Assembly: GCF_028009165.1 (NCBI RefSeq)
Contig: NC_079243.1
Span: 1,736,001-1,800,000 of the forward strand
DNA from: Akanthomyces muscarius
Taxonomy: Eukaryota > Ascomycota > Sordariomycetes > Hypocreales > Cordycipitaceae
Length of the DNA: 64,000 nucleotides
Direction: 5' to 3'
The position numbers were made by a program, and so were the translations under genes. The notes below the pieces were generated by a model. It made no database searches and was not told where the DNA came from. It was given only the letters and a program-made list of their open reading frames with translations. Every line of letters begins with the position of its first letter. Within the stretch, counting starts at the first letter, position 1. Positions 1-11,663 of the stretch are shown in pieces.

Positions 1-1612
1 TATTGAGTGAGTCGAGTAAACTATATTGTTTGTAGTATACGGTTGATGGTTCCTTTCTCAGGTGGGAGGCGGACAGCAGCATTCTTTATAGTTCATCTCT
101 GAGCCAGTGTAAGTCGGGGCATCGCAAGGCTGACCCAACTTGAGAAGTTCGACTCCCCGGAGCTGAATACGTTCCACTCCACCTTTTGTTTCCAGTTCGT
201 CTATCTCCAGGTTATATCGAATAATTCTTTCCCAAGCGAGAAGGTCATAACGTAGCAACGTCAGCACGACGTTGCAAGGGCCCCCGTCTGCTGAAGATGC
301 ACGCTCTCTCGCCTGATTCTAGGTCTAGCGGCAAACACCGATGGTGGATCTCTTGGCCTGGATCGTAGTGGCAACGGGCACCGATGCTGGGGTTTTAGTG
401 GCTGCGTAGGTGGTGCTTAGGCGGCGACCAGAGCTTCATTCGGGAAGGTGTGGAAGCTGTGGGTGTGTTCAGAACTTCAGCCGCAGTGGACGTTCGGCCC
501 TCGGGCAGGTTGCCCGTCGTATTGCTCGCGCCAGTGATGGTCCCCTGGGCTGAAAGCAAGACCAGCCTCTGACTGCCGGTCGCGTCGGGTGCCTTGCACG
601 ATTCATCGCAGATCGCGCAGCTCCTTTGCCTTGAACGGAGAGCGGCAGGTAAGTAGTCATCACTCATGTCTGGAGACAAGTTTGGCGCTGGTGCAAGCTG
701 AAAACGTGACAACTCTGATCAGCACAAGGATTCAGCCTCGAGACGAGAGATGTGCACGAATCTGCCCGGAGGAACTTCCAGCTCTTGTTGATCAACTGGC
801 CCATTGCCGTCATAACCAAGCAGGAGTCCTCATGTCGTCGAAGCTGCAGCGGCTTTCACCCAATTTGAAATGGTGACTTCCATGGCATTTTCGATGCTGC
901 GCAGGTAGCAGACAATTGACAAAATGACTGACGGCCTTGGCCGATAATTTACATATGACGATAATGCAAAAAAAAAAGTGTGTAAGCTCGACTTGAATTT
1001 AGTTCGACCGCAAGTAATTCGTTGAATTTCTACTCTTGCATCTTTATGAGATAAGAGTGATGCCAACCTGCACGGCACTTTCAGTACAAACAGCTACAGA
1101 GGCACCCGAAAAGCTCGCAGAGACCCTTGACTTTTCTACTTGAAGGTCTGTATATGAGTAAAACACTTCAAGTATACTATTTCAATTTTGTTCAATTTCT
1201 TTTTTTACTTCAGCTAGATAGAACAACAATTCGGGCTTCTTATGGTTTAACAACGCACTCAGGGCACTACACAAGTCCGCTACAGCGGAGTTACAGTGGT
1301 CAAGAGCGCCAACGACGGAACGCTCCAGCGGCTGACTAACGATCAAGCTTCATCCCACCATCAACGGTCCAACGCAGACCAGAAAAGTCGAGTTGCATCA
1401 TTGCGCCGCTGTGCACCCAACGAACAAACGAACATATCCTCAGTCGCGACTGTATACCTCTGCTATATCCGTTCACTGGCTGAACCGCGCCAATCCTCCC
1501 GCGACGTGACGACTGTGCAATCTCTTCCCTCCTCATCGACGACAGAACCCTTGGCGCATCACCAGGCGCGCATCTCCCGCCCGGGGAAGACACCAAACGA
1601 CATAATCACAGC
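1..1612. other. no supported gene
   Basis: Only short, mutually overlapping open frames without recognisable domains, signal peptides or consistent introns. The last few hundred bases, pyrimidine-rich and without long open frames, are probably the promoter and 5' UTR of the small gene that starts at 1613. The left edge could hold the end of a gene outside the window, but nothing visible supports one. Confidence 0.5.
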
Positions 1613-1963
1613 ATGTCTGGCCCCTTAACAAAGCCCAAGCTGCGCGGCGGCCTGATTGCGTCTGCCTTTGGCGCCGTCATCATCGTCGGCGCCCTCACCG
1701 GCGCACAGCTCAAGACCGACGTTCAAAAGACCGAGGTACATACAACCCCCGCCAATATCGAAGTCATGTCGCTAATATACTTTTGAAACAACGCGTAGTC
1801 GATTAAACAGTTCCGAGCCGACTCGCCCGCGCAGCAAATAGCCATCCTGGAGGAGCAGAGGAAGCACCTGGTGCAGCAGAGTAGGCAGATGGATCGCAAG
1901 ATGCAAGTATTCCAGGAGCGTCTCGTGGAGCGCGAAGAGGAAAAGGCGAAGCGGGCGAAATAA
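1613..1963 (+). CDS. small single-pass membrane protein with C-terminal coiled coil (unrecognised)
   Basis: Two exons, 1613-1735 and 1799-1963, give 95 residues. The 63-nt intron has a GTACAT donor, a GCTAAT-like branch site and a TAG acceptor, and both exons meet in phase 0. Residues about 12-31 form one hydrophobic segment (GLIASAFGAVIIVGALTGAQ); residues about 42-95 are a charged, Gln/Glu/Arg-rich helix likely to form a coiled coil, ending in KRAK. The layout (short N-terminus, one membrane span, basic helix) resembles small mitochondrial inner-membrane assembly factors such as Pet117, but I do not recognise a diagnostic motif and do not assign it. It ends 232 nt from the convergent stop of the next gene. 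Confidence 0.7.
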
Positions 1964-2195
1964 CAGGACAGAGGGAAATTTCGCGTTCCTTACGCTTCAC
2001 CGCTGATGTGTGGCTATTTCAGCCGCGCGCTGTATGATACTGCATGATACCCCGATAGACTTGTACATTACTTGCATAGACACAACATAGATCTCAATCA
2101 CACATTACATTCGTACAGCCACATTCCATCATTATGCATTTTAATTCGTCCTCATAACTCTTTAATCTATTCAATGCATCATGGTATTCATCTGC

Positions 2196-3949
2196 TTACT
2201 GACCACCAACACTGGGCAAATCAATGGCCTTGTACAGCAGAATCAAGGCAGAGTGAGATTCGCCACCGCCCGACAGAGCCTCGACCTTGTCCACCATCAC
2301 CTCCGTCACCTTGTCGTCGTTGAACCACCACCACTTGCCATCCTCCTCGCCGGCGGCGCCAGTCTTGGGGTCCACGGGTGCAGTCTTCTTGACATACGCC
2401 GTGTAGTGGCCGCTGTCGGCGCTGGCGCCCTGGTGCGTGACGACGCCGCGGAGCTCATACAGGCCGGATTGGTTGGCACCGTCGTCAGTCCGTAGCTCGG
2501 GGTTGATGAGGGCGTTCAGCTCCTTCTTGGCGGTCAAGAGAGCAGCGGCTTGCTCAGCTTCCACCTCAGCATCCGTCTTGTACGTCTCGCCCATTTCGGT
2601 GTCGCCATCTGCCGACTTCTCGGCGGGCTTCTCGCCTGTTCGCTTTTTCCTCTCGGCTTCAGCCTTTTCCTTATCCTTGACCTCTTTCTCGCTAGGCAGT
2701 CCAGCACCGCCAGCAATGTTGTCGCTATTAGCGTTTGTCTTGCGTCGCTTGCGGGCACGCTCGATATCCTCCTCGTCTTTGCGCACTTCACGAACCTTGT
2801 CGCGGACAGGAATGAGGGCCTTTCTTAGGTCGTCGGAGCAGAATTCAACAATATCAAGTTCTTGGGGAAACGTGACCTTGCGCATAATCTTGGCCTTCTT
2901 CTGCGTTTCGCGCTTCCAGAAGAAGCGCACAAAGTGAACGGTGAGATATTTGGGGGCTCGGGAAATTTTGGATCGTTTTGTATATGTCGCATCTCGGTCG
3001 AGGACTTCCGACTTCTTCTCAATCTTCTCGCTAAGACCAGCAAGAATACCGTCGCGAAGGTGGTTCGTCTGGCCGTCGATGTGGCAGTTGAGCTTCGTGA
3101 ACTGGTCCTTGGCGACAATGGGTTTCTCGCCTGCTGTAATGGCATCTTCTTCATCGCATTCCATAGATGAGGTGAATTCGCCGCCCATGTACTTCTGAAC
3201 AAATGAGGCGCTAGGACCGTCCTCCTGCTTAATCTGGACCTTCTCGCCGAGCTGCTGCACAATCTGGGACCAGGCCTCTTCCGCGTCCTGCTGCGCGTAA
3301 CCATTGTTGGCTTTCGCCTTTTCAGCAAACTGCGGAAAGACGACGCGCAGGGCACTCAAAAAGTTCATGGGAGGAAAGGGATCCTGCGTAGCGCTCATCT
3401 TCTTGTAGAGAGCGGCAAGCTGGGAGGCCAGGTCCATCTGTGACATGCCAGCCATTAGACCGGACGAGTCGCTTCCCTTGTAGTCTTCGAGGGCACTCTG
3501 CAGTTCGGGGATCGCGCGGAGAGTCTGGAGAGTCGAGTTGAGGTAGCAGGTGTTGCCCAAGTTCATCAGACCAGCGGGGGTGGCGCCGACCTGCTGAGCC
3601 TGTTCAGCCTCGGTCATATCCTCAACAAACTTGATCTGATCCTTGGGGCGAACAAGTTCGCCAGCGCCGCTGGGGGTGCCCATGACCATTAGGACCTGGT
3701 TGGCTTTTAGGCCGAGCTTGCTCATGTCGGCGTCATCCTTGAGCTGGCCGCCCTTGACGAGGATCTTTTGGCGTTCGGGTTCGACATCGGTCAACGAATA
3801 GATTTGGAGCTTAAAGTCGAGTCCAGTGGAGTCGGAGTCGACCTCAACATCGTACTTTTTGCCTTGGTGCTTGGCCACCACTGTTACCGTCAGCGGTTGT
3901 TTTGATCGCGCGGGGAATGGCGGGGTAACAAACCAGGTATGACTGCCAT
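2196..3949 (-). CDS. UBP6: ubiquitin carboxyl-terminal hydrolase Ubp6/USP14 (proteasome-associated)
   Basis: Cleaves ubiquitin from substrates docked at the 26S proteasome. Exon 1 is only 16 nt (3949-3934); after a 53-nt intron (3933-3881, branch CTGAC, acceptor AACAG) exon 2 runs 3880-2196, giving 566 residues. The splice creates the N-terminus MAVIPVVAKHQGKKYDV, the usual start of fungal Ubp6 just before its ubiquitin-like domain (residues about 4-75); reading straight through the intron gives an implausible leader instead. The Cys box (GLMNLGNTCYLNS, nucleophile Cys about 117) and the His box (GASADSGHYTAYV, His about 497) are present, with a charged Lys/Glu-rich insertion at about 350-450 and the terminal hydrophobic LILLYKAIDLP. 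It is divergent from the ARPC4 gene with 642 bp between starts. Identification is very secure. Confidence 0.95.
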
Positions 3950-4591
3950 GATGACGAATTGCTATATGCCCGAGGATGTGCAGTTCGATCTGTTGTCTGT
4001 AGTAAAAGGACACTCGTCGAGTGCAACAGATAAAGTGTGAAAATCGGAGGAGGAAGAAGTGTGTCGGAGGCGGCCCGGGCGATTTGCCTTCGAAGATGGT
4101 GGAGACAGACCGAAGGTTGAGCTTCGTCACTACTGGTACCTGATTTAGAGCGTCAGACGAACTGGAGGTAGTTACAAGCTTATATCCAGGCAAAGGCGAG
4201 AGCAGATATGTTGATTTTCCTGCTTTCCGGTGCTATTCTAACCTCGTACCAGAAAGTGATTATATCCTTCATCCTCCTTATTTAAAAACCCTTCCCCAAA
4301 GTTTTCTTATGCAACAGCCACGACCGCCCTGTCACTGAGCTTCCTTCAGTGCTTGCTCCAGCATCATCAGTGGAGTCTCTGGGCGGTGAATGCGCCACAG
4401 CGCCGCCTGCGCGCGCCACAAGCTTCACGTGACGCATACGTCGTTTCCTCTGCTCAGCCCCACCAACAGACGTCAGGTAGTGAGCTCCAATACGTGACCC
4501 CGCCGTCGCAGCCAGCAGTAGTGACACTGGACAAAGCAACAAGGAGCAGCACCACGACGAGCGCCCAGCTGCGGCGTCCCTTAATCTGATC
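3950..4591. promoter_or_regulatory. bidirectional intergenic region Ubp6/ARPC4
   Basis: These 642 bp separate two divergently transcribed housekeeping genes, so both promoters and both 5' UTRs must lie here. No clear TATA box precedes either start, as is common for housekeeping genes. Open frames here have no domain character. Confidence 0.6.
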
Positions 4592-5328
4592 ATGGTGAGT
4601 TCTTGCTAGTGAAAACAGCAGCGCATTCGAGTTTTCGAGCTGACGAATGGTGGACAACAGTCTCAATCCCTCCGCCCCTACTTGCAGTGCGTCCGCAGCA
4701 GCTTGACGGCTGCCTTGACGCTCTCCAACTTTGCCTCGCAGACTGCCGAGCGACACAATGTCCCCGAGATCGAGGCCCAGACATCGCCCGAGGTGCTCCT
4801 AACTCCCCTGACGGTTGCGCGCAACGAAAACGAGCGCGTGCTCATCGAGCCCAGCATCAACTCCATCAGAATAAGCATCAAGATCAAGCAGGCCGACGAG
4901 ATTGAGCACATCCTTGTACACAAGTTTACCCGTTTCCTGACGCAACGAGCCGAGTCATTCTTCATTCTGAGAAGAAAGCCGATCAAGGTACATTTGCGCC
5001 GCCCCGACCGACCCTCCCGGCGCTTGCGGGATTCAAGTTAACTGGTTTTTAGGGCTATGACATTTCTTTCTTAATAACGAATTTCCACACGGACGAGATG
5101 CTGAAGCATAAGCTAGTCGATTTCATCATTCAGTTCATGGAGGATGTCGACAAGGAGATTTCGGAAATGAAGCTCTTTGTATGTATCCCGATGCATGGCA
5201 GTGGAGTGCCGGCTAACAATTGGCAGTTGAACGCCAGAGCGCGTTTCGTCGCAGAGTCTTTCCTAACACCAGTACGTTTTATGTTGAGAGTACAGTAAAT
5301 CAGTGCTAACCCTCTGCAGTTTAATTGA
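4592..5328 (+). CDS. ARC19: Arp2/3 complex subunit 4 (ARPC4, p20)
   Basis: Structural subunit of the Arp2/3 complex that nucleates branched actin at endocytic patches. Five exons: 4592-4594 (the ATG alone), 4661-4987, 5053-5178, 5227-5271 and 5320-5328, giving 169 residues, matching the family length of about 168. Phases fit at every junction. The protein begins [16 protein letters not shown], contains [20 protein letters not shown] and the C-terminal helix region [18 protein letters not shown], and ends LTPFN. The last coding exon is only 9 nt (TTTAATTGA), so ORF-based callers would truncate both ends. The family is highly conserved and the identification is secure; yeast ARC19 is the orthologue. 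Confidence 0.95.
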
Positions 5329-6034
5329 TTCGACCCAAAACGATGTTCAGAGTAGGAAAAGTGGACGACCGAAGCGTGGATATAAGGGGGCTGGACCAGC
5401 CCATGTCAGTTTTAGAGGCATGACTACGTATTATGTAGCAAATGACACAATTAACAACAGCTGCTGGCACGCGATGTTGGCGACCAACTCGTCTTAATGG
5501 TAAAAGCAGAAGTGAGAAAGTAAAGTATTGTCGGGAACAGACAATAGAATGGGGCCGCCAGGGCCCGCTGCATTCTGATATGGGCTGGCGATGTCGGCGG
5601 TTGTCCTTCACATTGCCTGCAAACGGAGCGTGCTGCACACCATGCACCACAAGCAATATGTGTGGACGTGTGGATGTGTGGCGATAGCCAGCTGACCAGG
5701 TATACTCTTTATATTTAGAGCTTCCAAATTCCTTTTCCTTTCATCCTCTCTTCAACCTTCAACCTCATTATCTCTCATACCCATTCGACTGGCTTGAATT
5801 GATCCCAAGCCATTCGATCTTCAAATCTGCGTTTGTTGTGACGCAAAGCTCTCGTCTTCAACAAGTCTTCTCTTCAGACTTTCTATCTCTGTGAAGTTTC
5901 TGATAATTTGCGCTTTGGTCGGCATCTTTCTTCTTCTACTTCTTCGACCACGAGCCTCGCTGCGCCTCGTAAATCCCAGTTCTTTTTCTTCCTCTACTCT
6001 TCCAGTTACTGACTCCTCCACCAGCGCTCCCGAA
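5329..6034. other. intergenic, probable long pyrimidine-rich 5' UTR
   Basis: A 706-bp gap without a supportable gene. A TATA-like sequence lies near 5701-5716. From about 5730 to 6030 the plus strand is rich in CT tracts, typical of filamentous-fungal 5' UTRs, leading to the start of the RRM gene. An open frame from 5891 covers part of this and joins the RRM frame but begins with a hydrophobic stretch encoded by the CT tract and not like the rest of the protein. Confidence 0.5.
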
Positions 6035-8195
6035 ATGGCTACACCGAGCCATGCACTTCTGAAGCTTTTTACTTCAGACGCGGAGAGCTCCCACATGAGC
6101 TTTGATCCCTCGCTACCTTCGCCTCCCGAGTCTAATACCTCTTACTCTTCTTCCGCGATGCTTTCGCGAGTCGACTCTGGCTCCTCAGGCATGGCCTACC
6201 GGAGCAACCTCAATCCAGAGTCTGCTGTGTGGACTCCCGCCGGCTGGGGAGACTTTTCTTCTGCCACTTCTAAGGTAGAACAACTTGACTACTGGGGATT
6301 TTCTGCTTGCTAACTTCGTCAACAGAGTGCCAACACCACAACGAGCTCAACCGACGATTTTGCACAAGAGCTTCTGTCGCAGGCAATTGCCCAAGGCTCG
6401 GCCTCTTCCGCAGGAACACCATAGAATGGTAGTCCTGCCAAGGGCCACGGCCACGGCGATGAGCCTCACAGCGGTGGTGACTATACTGCTTTTCCCAACT
6501 ATGCCTTTGTCACCTCGCCTGGGCCGCAACAGTATCCGCAGCAGCACAATTGTGGCAAAAGCAACATTACGAGCCCCATGCCAACCTCTGGTCGCATGAC
6601 CGAGCCGCGAAACTATGCACCCCGCACATCCGGTTTGCCCATGTCCAGCGAGCCGCCACCCAAGTTCAATCTGGAGCTGCCCACAGTTTCGCAGAATGAG
6701 CAGGAGACGTTGCTGCCGTCGCCAGAGGCCTTTGAGTACCAGCTTGGCGCTTTGGTTCAGCAGACTCTGCCGGCCCAGCAGAGCCTTGCCGTGTACCAGC
6801 CGCCGGCCGAGGTCTACGATGGGCGCTCCGAGAAGCTCAAGGCGCTGACGAACCCAGCCTGGGGCAATTCCAAGCTCGCTTCTGTTCTTGACCCGAGCAA
6901 CATGCCGTTTGTCGAGGCCGCTAAGCAGGCTCAGCCCAAAAACTATGGCGTTGTTCGCCTTGGTAACGTACGTGTGCTAAAGAGAGAGCGAGAAAATTGC
7001 GGTGTAACTTTTAACTGACTTCTGCAGATTCCATTTGCCACCAAGCGCTCCGAGGTGATTGCTTTTCTCGGCCGCAACTCCAAGATCTTGAACGATGTCG
7101 AAGAGCCCGTTCACATCATCATGGAAAAAGTCACCAGCAAGACCATGGATGCCTACGTCGAGTTTATGACTCTCGAGGATGCCATGCGTGCTGTGGAGAA
7201 GCACACCCAAAACCAGCTCTCCGGCCGGCCGACGCGTTTGGGCGACCGTCCTGTGGACTTGCAGCTTTCCAGCCAGGCAAGCCTCATGAAGGACTTGTTC
7301 CCCGTCGCGGCCGGCGTCGTCTGGAAGGGAGTGACCCCCGAGATCCAGCCCGTGAAGCCCAACGAGCCTTGGTCCAACTTCAAGGGTTTCATTTCCGCCG
7401 AGGAGATGGTCATGCTCGTGAAGCATGTCGAGGTTCCCCACCGAGTAAGTTGCTTCCCGTTGTCAATTTCTCTGATTCCTGCTAACACAAATGTTTCCCA
7501 GTCGCCTTTTTCCAAGGAATGCCCCCAGCGTCCCTATGAGTGCCTCATCAGCACGCTGCGCAAGTTTCCGTGGTACATGACCGAGTGCATCACGGTCGGC
7601 CAGCGCAATGCCATGTTTCAGACCACGCGCGACCTGCTGCGACTGTTGCTCAAGAGCCTTGACAAAGGGGACGACACTGTCACGCTCAACAAGCAGCTGC
7701 TGCGCCGCGTGGCCAAGGCTGCCATGGAGTGCCCTGGCTTCACCACCCTGATGAAGGATGACATTGCCTGGATCGTGGGCATGGACGATGGCGAGCAACG
7801 CTCCTACGGCCAGCCAAGGTTCGCGAGCAGCTGGCGCCACCAGTATGCTCTGGTCCCCAAGCCCAGCATGCCGCTGGACGTGGTCGAGGTACGTTTTCCC
7901 TTCTTCTCCACTCATCCATCCGGTTTCTTTCTTCCGGCAGCTAACGCATAACTTGTAGTGGTACATTACTGCAATTCGGGAACAGACGATGAGAGACGTG
8001 TTTGCACGCCCCCACGGCGAGCGGCGCGTCATTCAGGACAAGGCCCTGTCCACTGACGGATACTGGGGCTACTTTTGGGTCGAGGTCGATTACCCTACCG
8101 GTGCTGCTTTTGACAACATGATGCTTGCGCACGCTGCGCAGGTTGAGTTTTCAGCGATCGAGGCCATTCTTGCTCGTGCTTCTGGTTTCATGTGA
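6035..8195 (+). CDS. single-RRM RNA-binding protein, with an in-frame TAG in one splice form
   Basis: Exons 6035-6274, 6326-6967 (or from 6425), 7028-7444, 7502-7888 and 7959-8195; all junctions are phase 0. The N-terminal third is Ser/Pro/Gln-rich and disordered. The RRM lies around the exon 2/3 junction: an RNP2-like VVRLGNIPF followed about 40 residues later by the RNP1-like MDAYVEFMT. The C-terminal 250 residues are mostly helical (YECLISTLRKFPWYMTE) with no domain I can name. If exon 2 starts at the proximal acceptor (CAACAG, ending 6325) the frame meets TAG at 6422-6424; if the acceptor is that very TAG, 33 codons including the stop are removed and the frame stays open, giving about 607 residues. 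The fungal family is RNA-binding but its targets are not evident from sequence. Confidence 0.8.
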
Positions 8196-9914
8196 TTTCT
8201 TTTTGTTTGTTTCGGACGCGGGAAACGACGGAACAACTTTTGAAGTGGCGTTTGTTTCTCTTTTTATCTATTTTCCACTGTTCGCTCATTTTGGCGGAAC
8301 ATTTCTTTACGATGGATCATTTTTGAAGTAGGTGTTTTGGGAAACAAACTCGACAGGTGGAATCTTTTTTGGGCTCTTTGGCTGGACTGGACACATTGGG
8401 ATATGGGAACATTGGGACGAAAAAATGACAGACGGAGATATTGTTTTCTACACTTCTTTTTTACCTTTGTTGTTCTTTTTACTATTTGATTTATTTAGCT
8501 TATTCGGCTCCTCCACGCGTGGTCCAATCGCCATGATTGCGACAAGCTTTCTTGTCAACGCGCAGAAGCTAGCTTTGGGCCGGGGTTTCAACAAGCTAGC
8601 CCGTCGTGGTGAAGCAATGCCGAGCTTGCGGGTAATAAAAAAAGTTGTACCATCAAATCCGATTCGAAAATGTGCGAGAATAGATATCGAATCCGGGCGC
8701 TGCTGCTACTGACTTGGGCTGCGTGTTGCTACAGTCTAGGTTAGTGATGGCGGCATCTTGCGTCGAACATGCGTCAAGTGGGAGCTTCAAATCTACACAC
8801 CGAAAACAGTGTAAAAGAATCCCCCAAGCCCACCAGGAGGAGTTAGTTTGATGCTCAATTGCTGCTCATGCCAGCTCAAATGCGGAAATGAAGACGGCGT
8901 AGCTGCATGAGAGGCCGCCCGAGGCGAGAGTCCAAGGACACGACCAAGCTCTGGCGTGGTGGAGAGCAAGGGACTCGCCGTCAAAGGCTTTCTGAAAGAA
9001 TGTAATGCCTTTCCCGAGGGAAACACATGAGCGAGTTCATTTTGCGGTTATTACTGATAGAGATGCCACATGCTACGTCGCATCGAACGCTTTAGGCTCG
9101 TTCGCCTCTAGTTACCCAGATTGGGTGTAGGCTTATCCTGCGCGAGATCCGGCCCCTCCGGTAGCAAAAGTGTCACTACCGGACTTGAACGATACTGTTC
9201 TGAAAAGCTAAAGATACAATGTAGGGCAGGCTTATCACAATGCCAATACGTTTGAGAAGGTGCCAATTGGGGTCTTGTTTCGTTTTCCTTTTGTTGGCAT
9301 AGTTGCGTTCCAGCCTGCTTTGTACAGGAGTTGGGCGAGGCAGTTCACGGCCTGCTCGGCCAGGGACCTTGGAGATCGCAGCTAATTGCTGGAACTGGCG
9401 CCAGACGGCTGTGAATAGAAGAGTCTCGCTGGGAACAATTTTTTTTTTGGGTGTTGTCCTGCATTTTTCGCACCTCATACCTGAATGCGGGTATAATTGC
9501 AGCCGCTCACATCTGAGGCCGGCGATGAGCTGCTTACGCCACCAACGTCGCTAACTCGTTGCGGGCTTCAAAGGCGACACATGGGTCCATGTCTGGGGTC
9601 CTTAATTGGACGGACAAAATAAGAACCGGAAGTCCTGCAAATTCGCAGCAGGTGTTCTATTCCCGGCGATGATATCGTCACTTCTAGCAAAGTCATGTCG
9701 CATCGTGCGGGTTGCTTGGCAAGGTGAGGCTGGACCGCAAGGGCTTTCGCAGTTTATAACCTATCTTTGGAGATGGAAGACGAGTTGCTAGGAGAGTCTG
9801 GTTGTAGAACAGTATAAAAAGCTCCTGGATTCGCTCCTATACCAGCACTGCATTCATCATCAGCAACACACTTTACACCACCTCTTCAGCCAACTCATTC
9901 CCCCCCCCCCCAAG
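8196..9914. other. 3' UTR and intergenic region, no supported gene
   Basis: The first few hundred bases are T-rich and are probably the RRM gene 3' UTR. Beyond that only short open frames without domains occur. The last 100 bp hold the promoter of the secreted protein gene. Confidence 0.5.
9813..9820 (+). promoter_or_regulatory. TATA box of the secreted DPBB gene
   Basis: TATAAAAA about 95 bp before the ATG at 9915, followed by a CA/CT-rich leader typical of a strongly transcribed secreted-protein gene. A run of 12 C (9900-9911) stands three bases before the start codon. Confidence 0.6.
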
Positions 9915-10247
9915 ATGCAGTTCACTGTCCTCGCCGCCGCCGCCATGGCCGCCGTCGCGCAAGCTGGCCATGCCACCTACTTTACTCCCAACGGCCACGC
10001 CGGTGCCTGCGGCTGGGGCATCAACAATGACGCCTGGGCCGTGGCCCTACCTCCCCACGCCTGGGACAACGGCGCGCACTGCGGCAAGGGCATCAAGATC
10101 AAGCACAACGGCAAGGTGCTTGACGGCTACATCGCCGATCTCTGCGCCGAGGGCTGCGCACCCGACCAAGTCGACTTGGTCCAGGGCTTCTTCCAGCAGT
10201 TTGCTCCCCTCTCCAAGGGCGAGATTGTTGTCGACTGGTGGTATTAG
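9915..10247 (+). CDS. small secreted double-psi beta-barrel (RlpA/barwin-like) protein
   Basis: Single exon, 110 residues. Residues 1-17 form a signal peptide (MQFTVLAAAAMAAVAQA). The mature part fits the RlpA-like double-psi beta-barrel fold seen in expansin/barwin-related fungal proteins: GHATYFTPNGHAGACGWGI at the start, then IADLCAEGC with the conserved Asp, and a final strand GEIVVDWWY. Four cysteines in the mature part allow two disulfides. Such proteins act outside the cell, often on cell-wall polysaccharides or as effectors; many lack hydrolase activity. The start is fixed by the signal peptide and the TATA box 95 bp upstream. Confidence 0.88.
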   Translation: MQFTVLAAAAMAAVAQAGHATYFTPNGHAGACGWGINNDAWAVALPPHAWDNGAHCGKGIKIKHNGKVLDGYIADLCAEGCAPDQVDLVQGFFQQFAPLSKGEIVVDWWY

Positions 10248-11663
10248 AGTGTTGGCCATCGCGGCCGGATGCATGGGGGATGGCCTCTGGTCATCATCAC
10301 GCAGCGAGAGCTGGTGAAGGGCCATGTTCGGGACAAAGTCCGTCTCGAGGGAAACGATGGGAATGACGTAAATGATGGAAGAACGTGTACACAGAAAGAA
10401 ACACATGGTACATATTGAATATAGCATGTTTCTCACTGCTTGGAGTCGATGCCACTCACCTGTTAAAACCTTTGGAGAATTACATTGCTCATGAAGCTGT
10501 ACATTGGCATTTTCTCCCATGAACTCCCTTGCACTTTATTAGCGGAAGCCATCTTTGAGAACGTCTTTGGCCTGCATCGTATGCCGGATTCCATACTACA
10601 AGTTCATATCTGGCAAACAGCGAAGACGGGGGTGTTGGATGGTCCATCGCACTTCACTCGACTAGGAAGTCTTGTATGGAACCTGTCTGACGTGACAATG
10701 GCTCTAACAAACACCAGAGGAGACGCGAGGCTAGTCGATGAAACATGACCGACATCTGCTCATTGTGAATGGTGGCATTAATTCGGATTGGAGATGCTGG
10801 AGCAATATTTAGTTTCACCTCTTTTCACTGGGGCGGGCGACGACCAGCTGCAGACCGTTGCAGTATCGGCGTCCAGCGCGGGTCCGGTACCTGAAAGTAT
10901 CCTCTTTAGCGTGATGCAGCCCCTAAAGACCCCACTGTAGCTCGTGGAGCTTGGGCCACCCAGCCGCCTATTGCTGCTGCAGCGGCACCTCTCCAGGTGC
11001 TGCCGGACCCACTGTCCGCTGTTTGCTGCCCGGTACCCACAAAGTATCCCAGCTGGTGACAAAACAACATGTCGTCGGCCTGGCAGAACTTGAGCGCGTT
11101 CTCGGGCATATCAGAAGATATCAGAAGATCAACTTTGATAGCCTGTCTATAGTGTCTCCTGTCATATTGTTACTTGCTATATTCTGCTTACTTCCCCTAT
11201 ATGCTTCATCTTCAAATTAGCTAGAGTCATTAAGCATTACCTTAACGGTATTTCGTGACCCCTGCCCAGGCACCTCAGGTACCCAGCAACGTGGCTGTTG
11301 CCGTCGTCCAGTTGCCTGCAGGGCCTGAAACGTTTGCGATTCGTCCCTTGTTTGCGATGAACATTTTCCTTCCATTCGGACAATTCGAATGTCTCGTTTC
11401 TGCTATTGTCTGGCTCAAAAGCAAAATAGACCCCTGACTTTTCATTCTTCTACGAGTTTCGCTGCCACCTTTCCCAGCCAAGCCACCTCCCTTTGTTCAT
11501 CGGATGCCGAATAGTCAATCACAGCCCGGCCCCACCACAGCTTTTCTGACCAGGTCCCTGAGTTGGCTGATCTTTTCTCCTTCAACTCGGACTTGCTCGG
11601 AGCATCACCACAGCCAATCTTGAAGCGTTTCTTCCTCCCCAACTCAATCAGACACCATACAAA
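10248..11663. other. intergenic, no supported gene
   Basis: Short open frames only. A KpnI-like GGTACC occurs repeatedly (near 10887, 11033 and 11279), probably by chance. The last 200 bp, CT-rich with the CACC/ATACAAA leader, are the Sfh5 promoter and 5' UTR. Confidence 0.5.
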
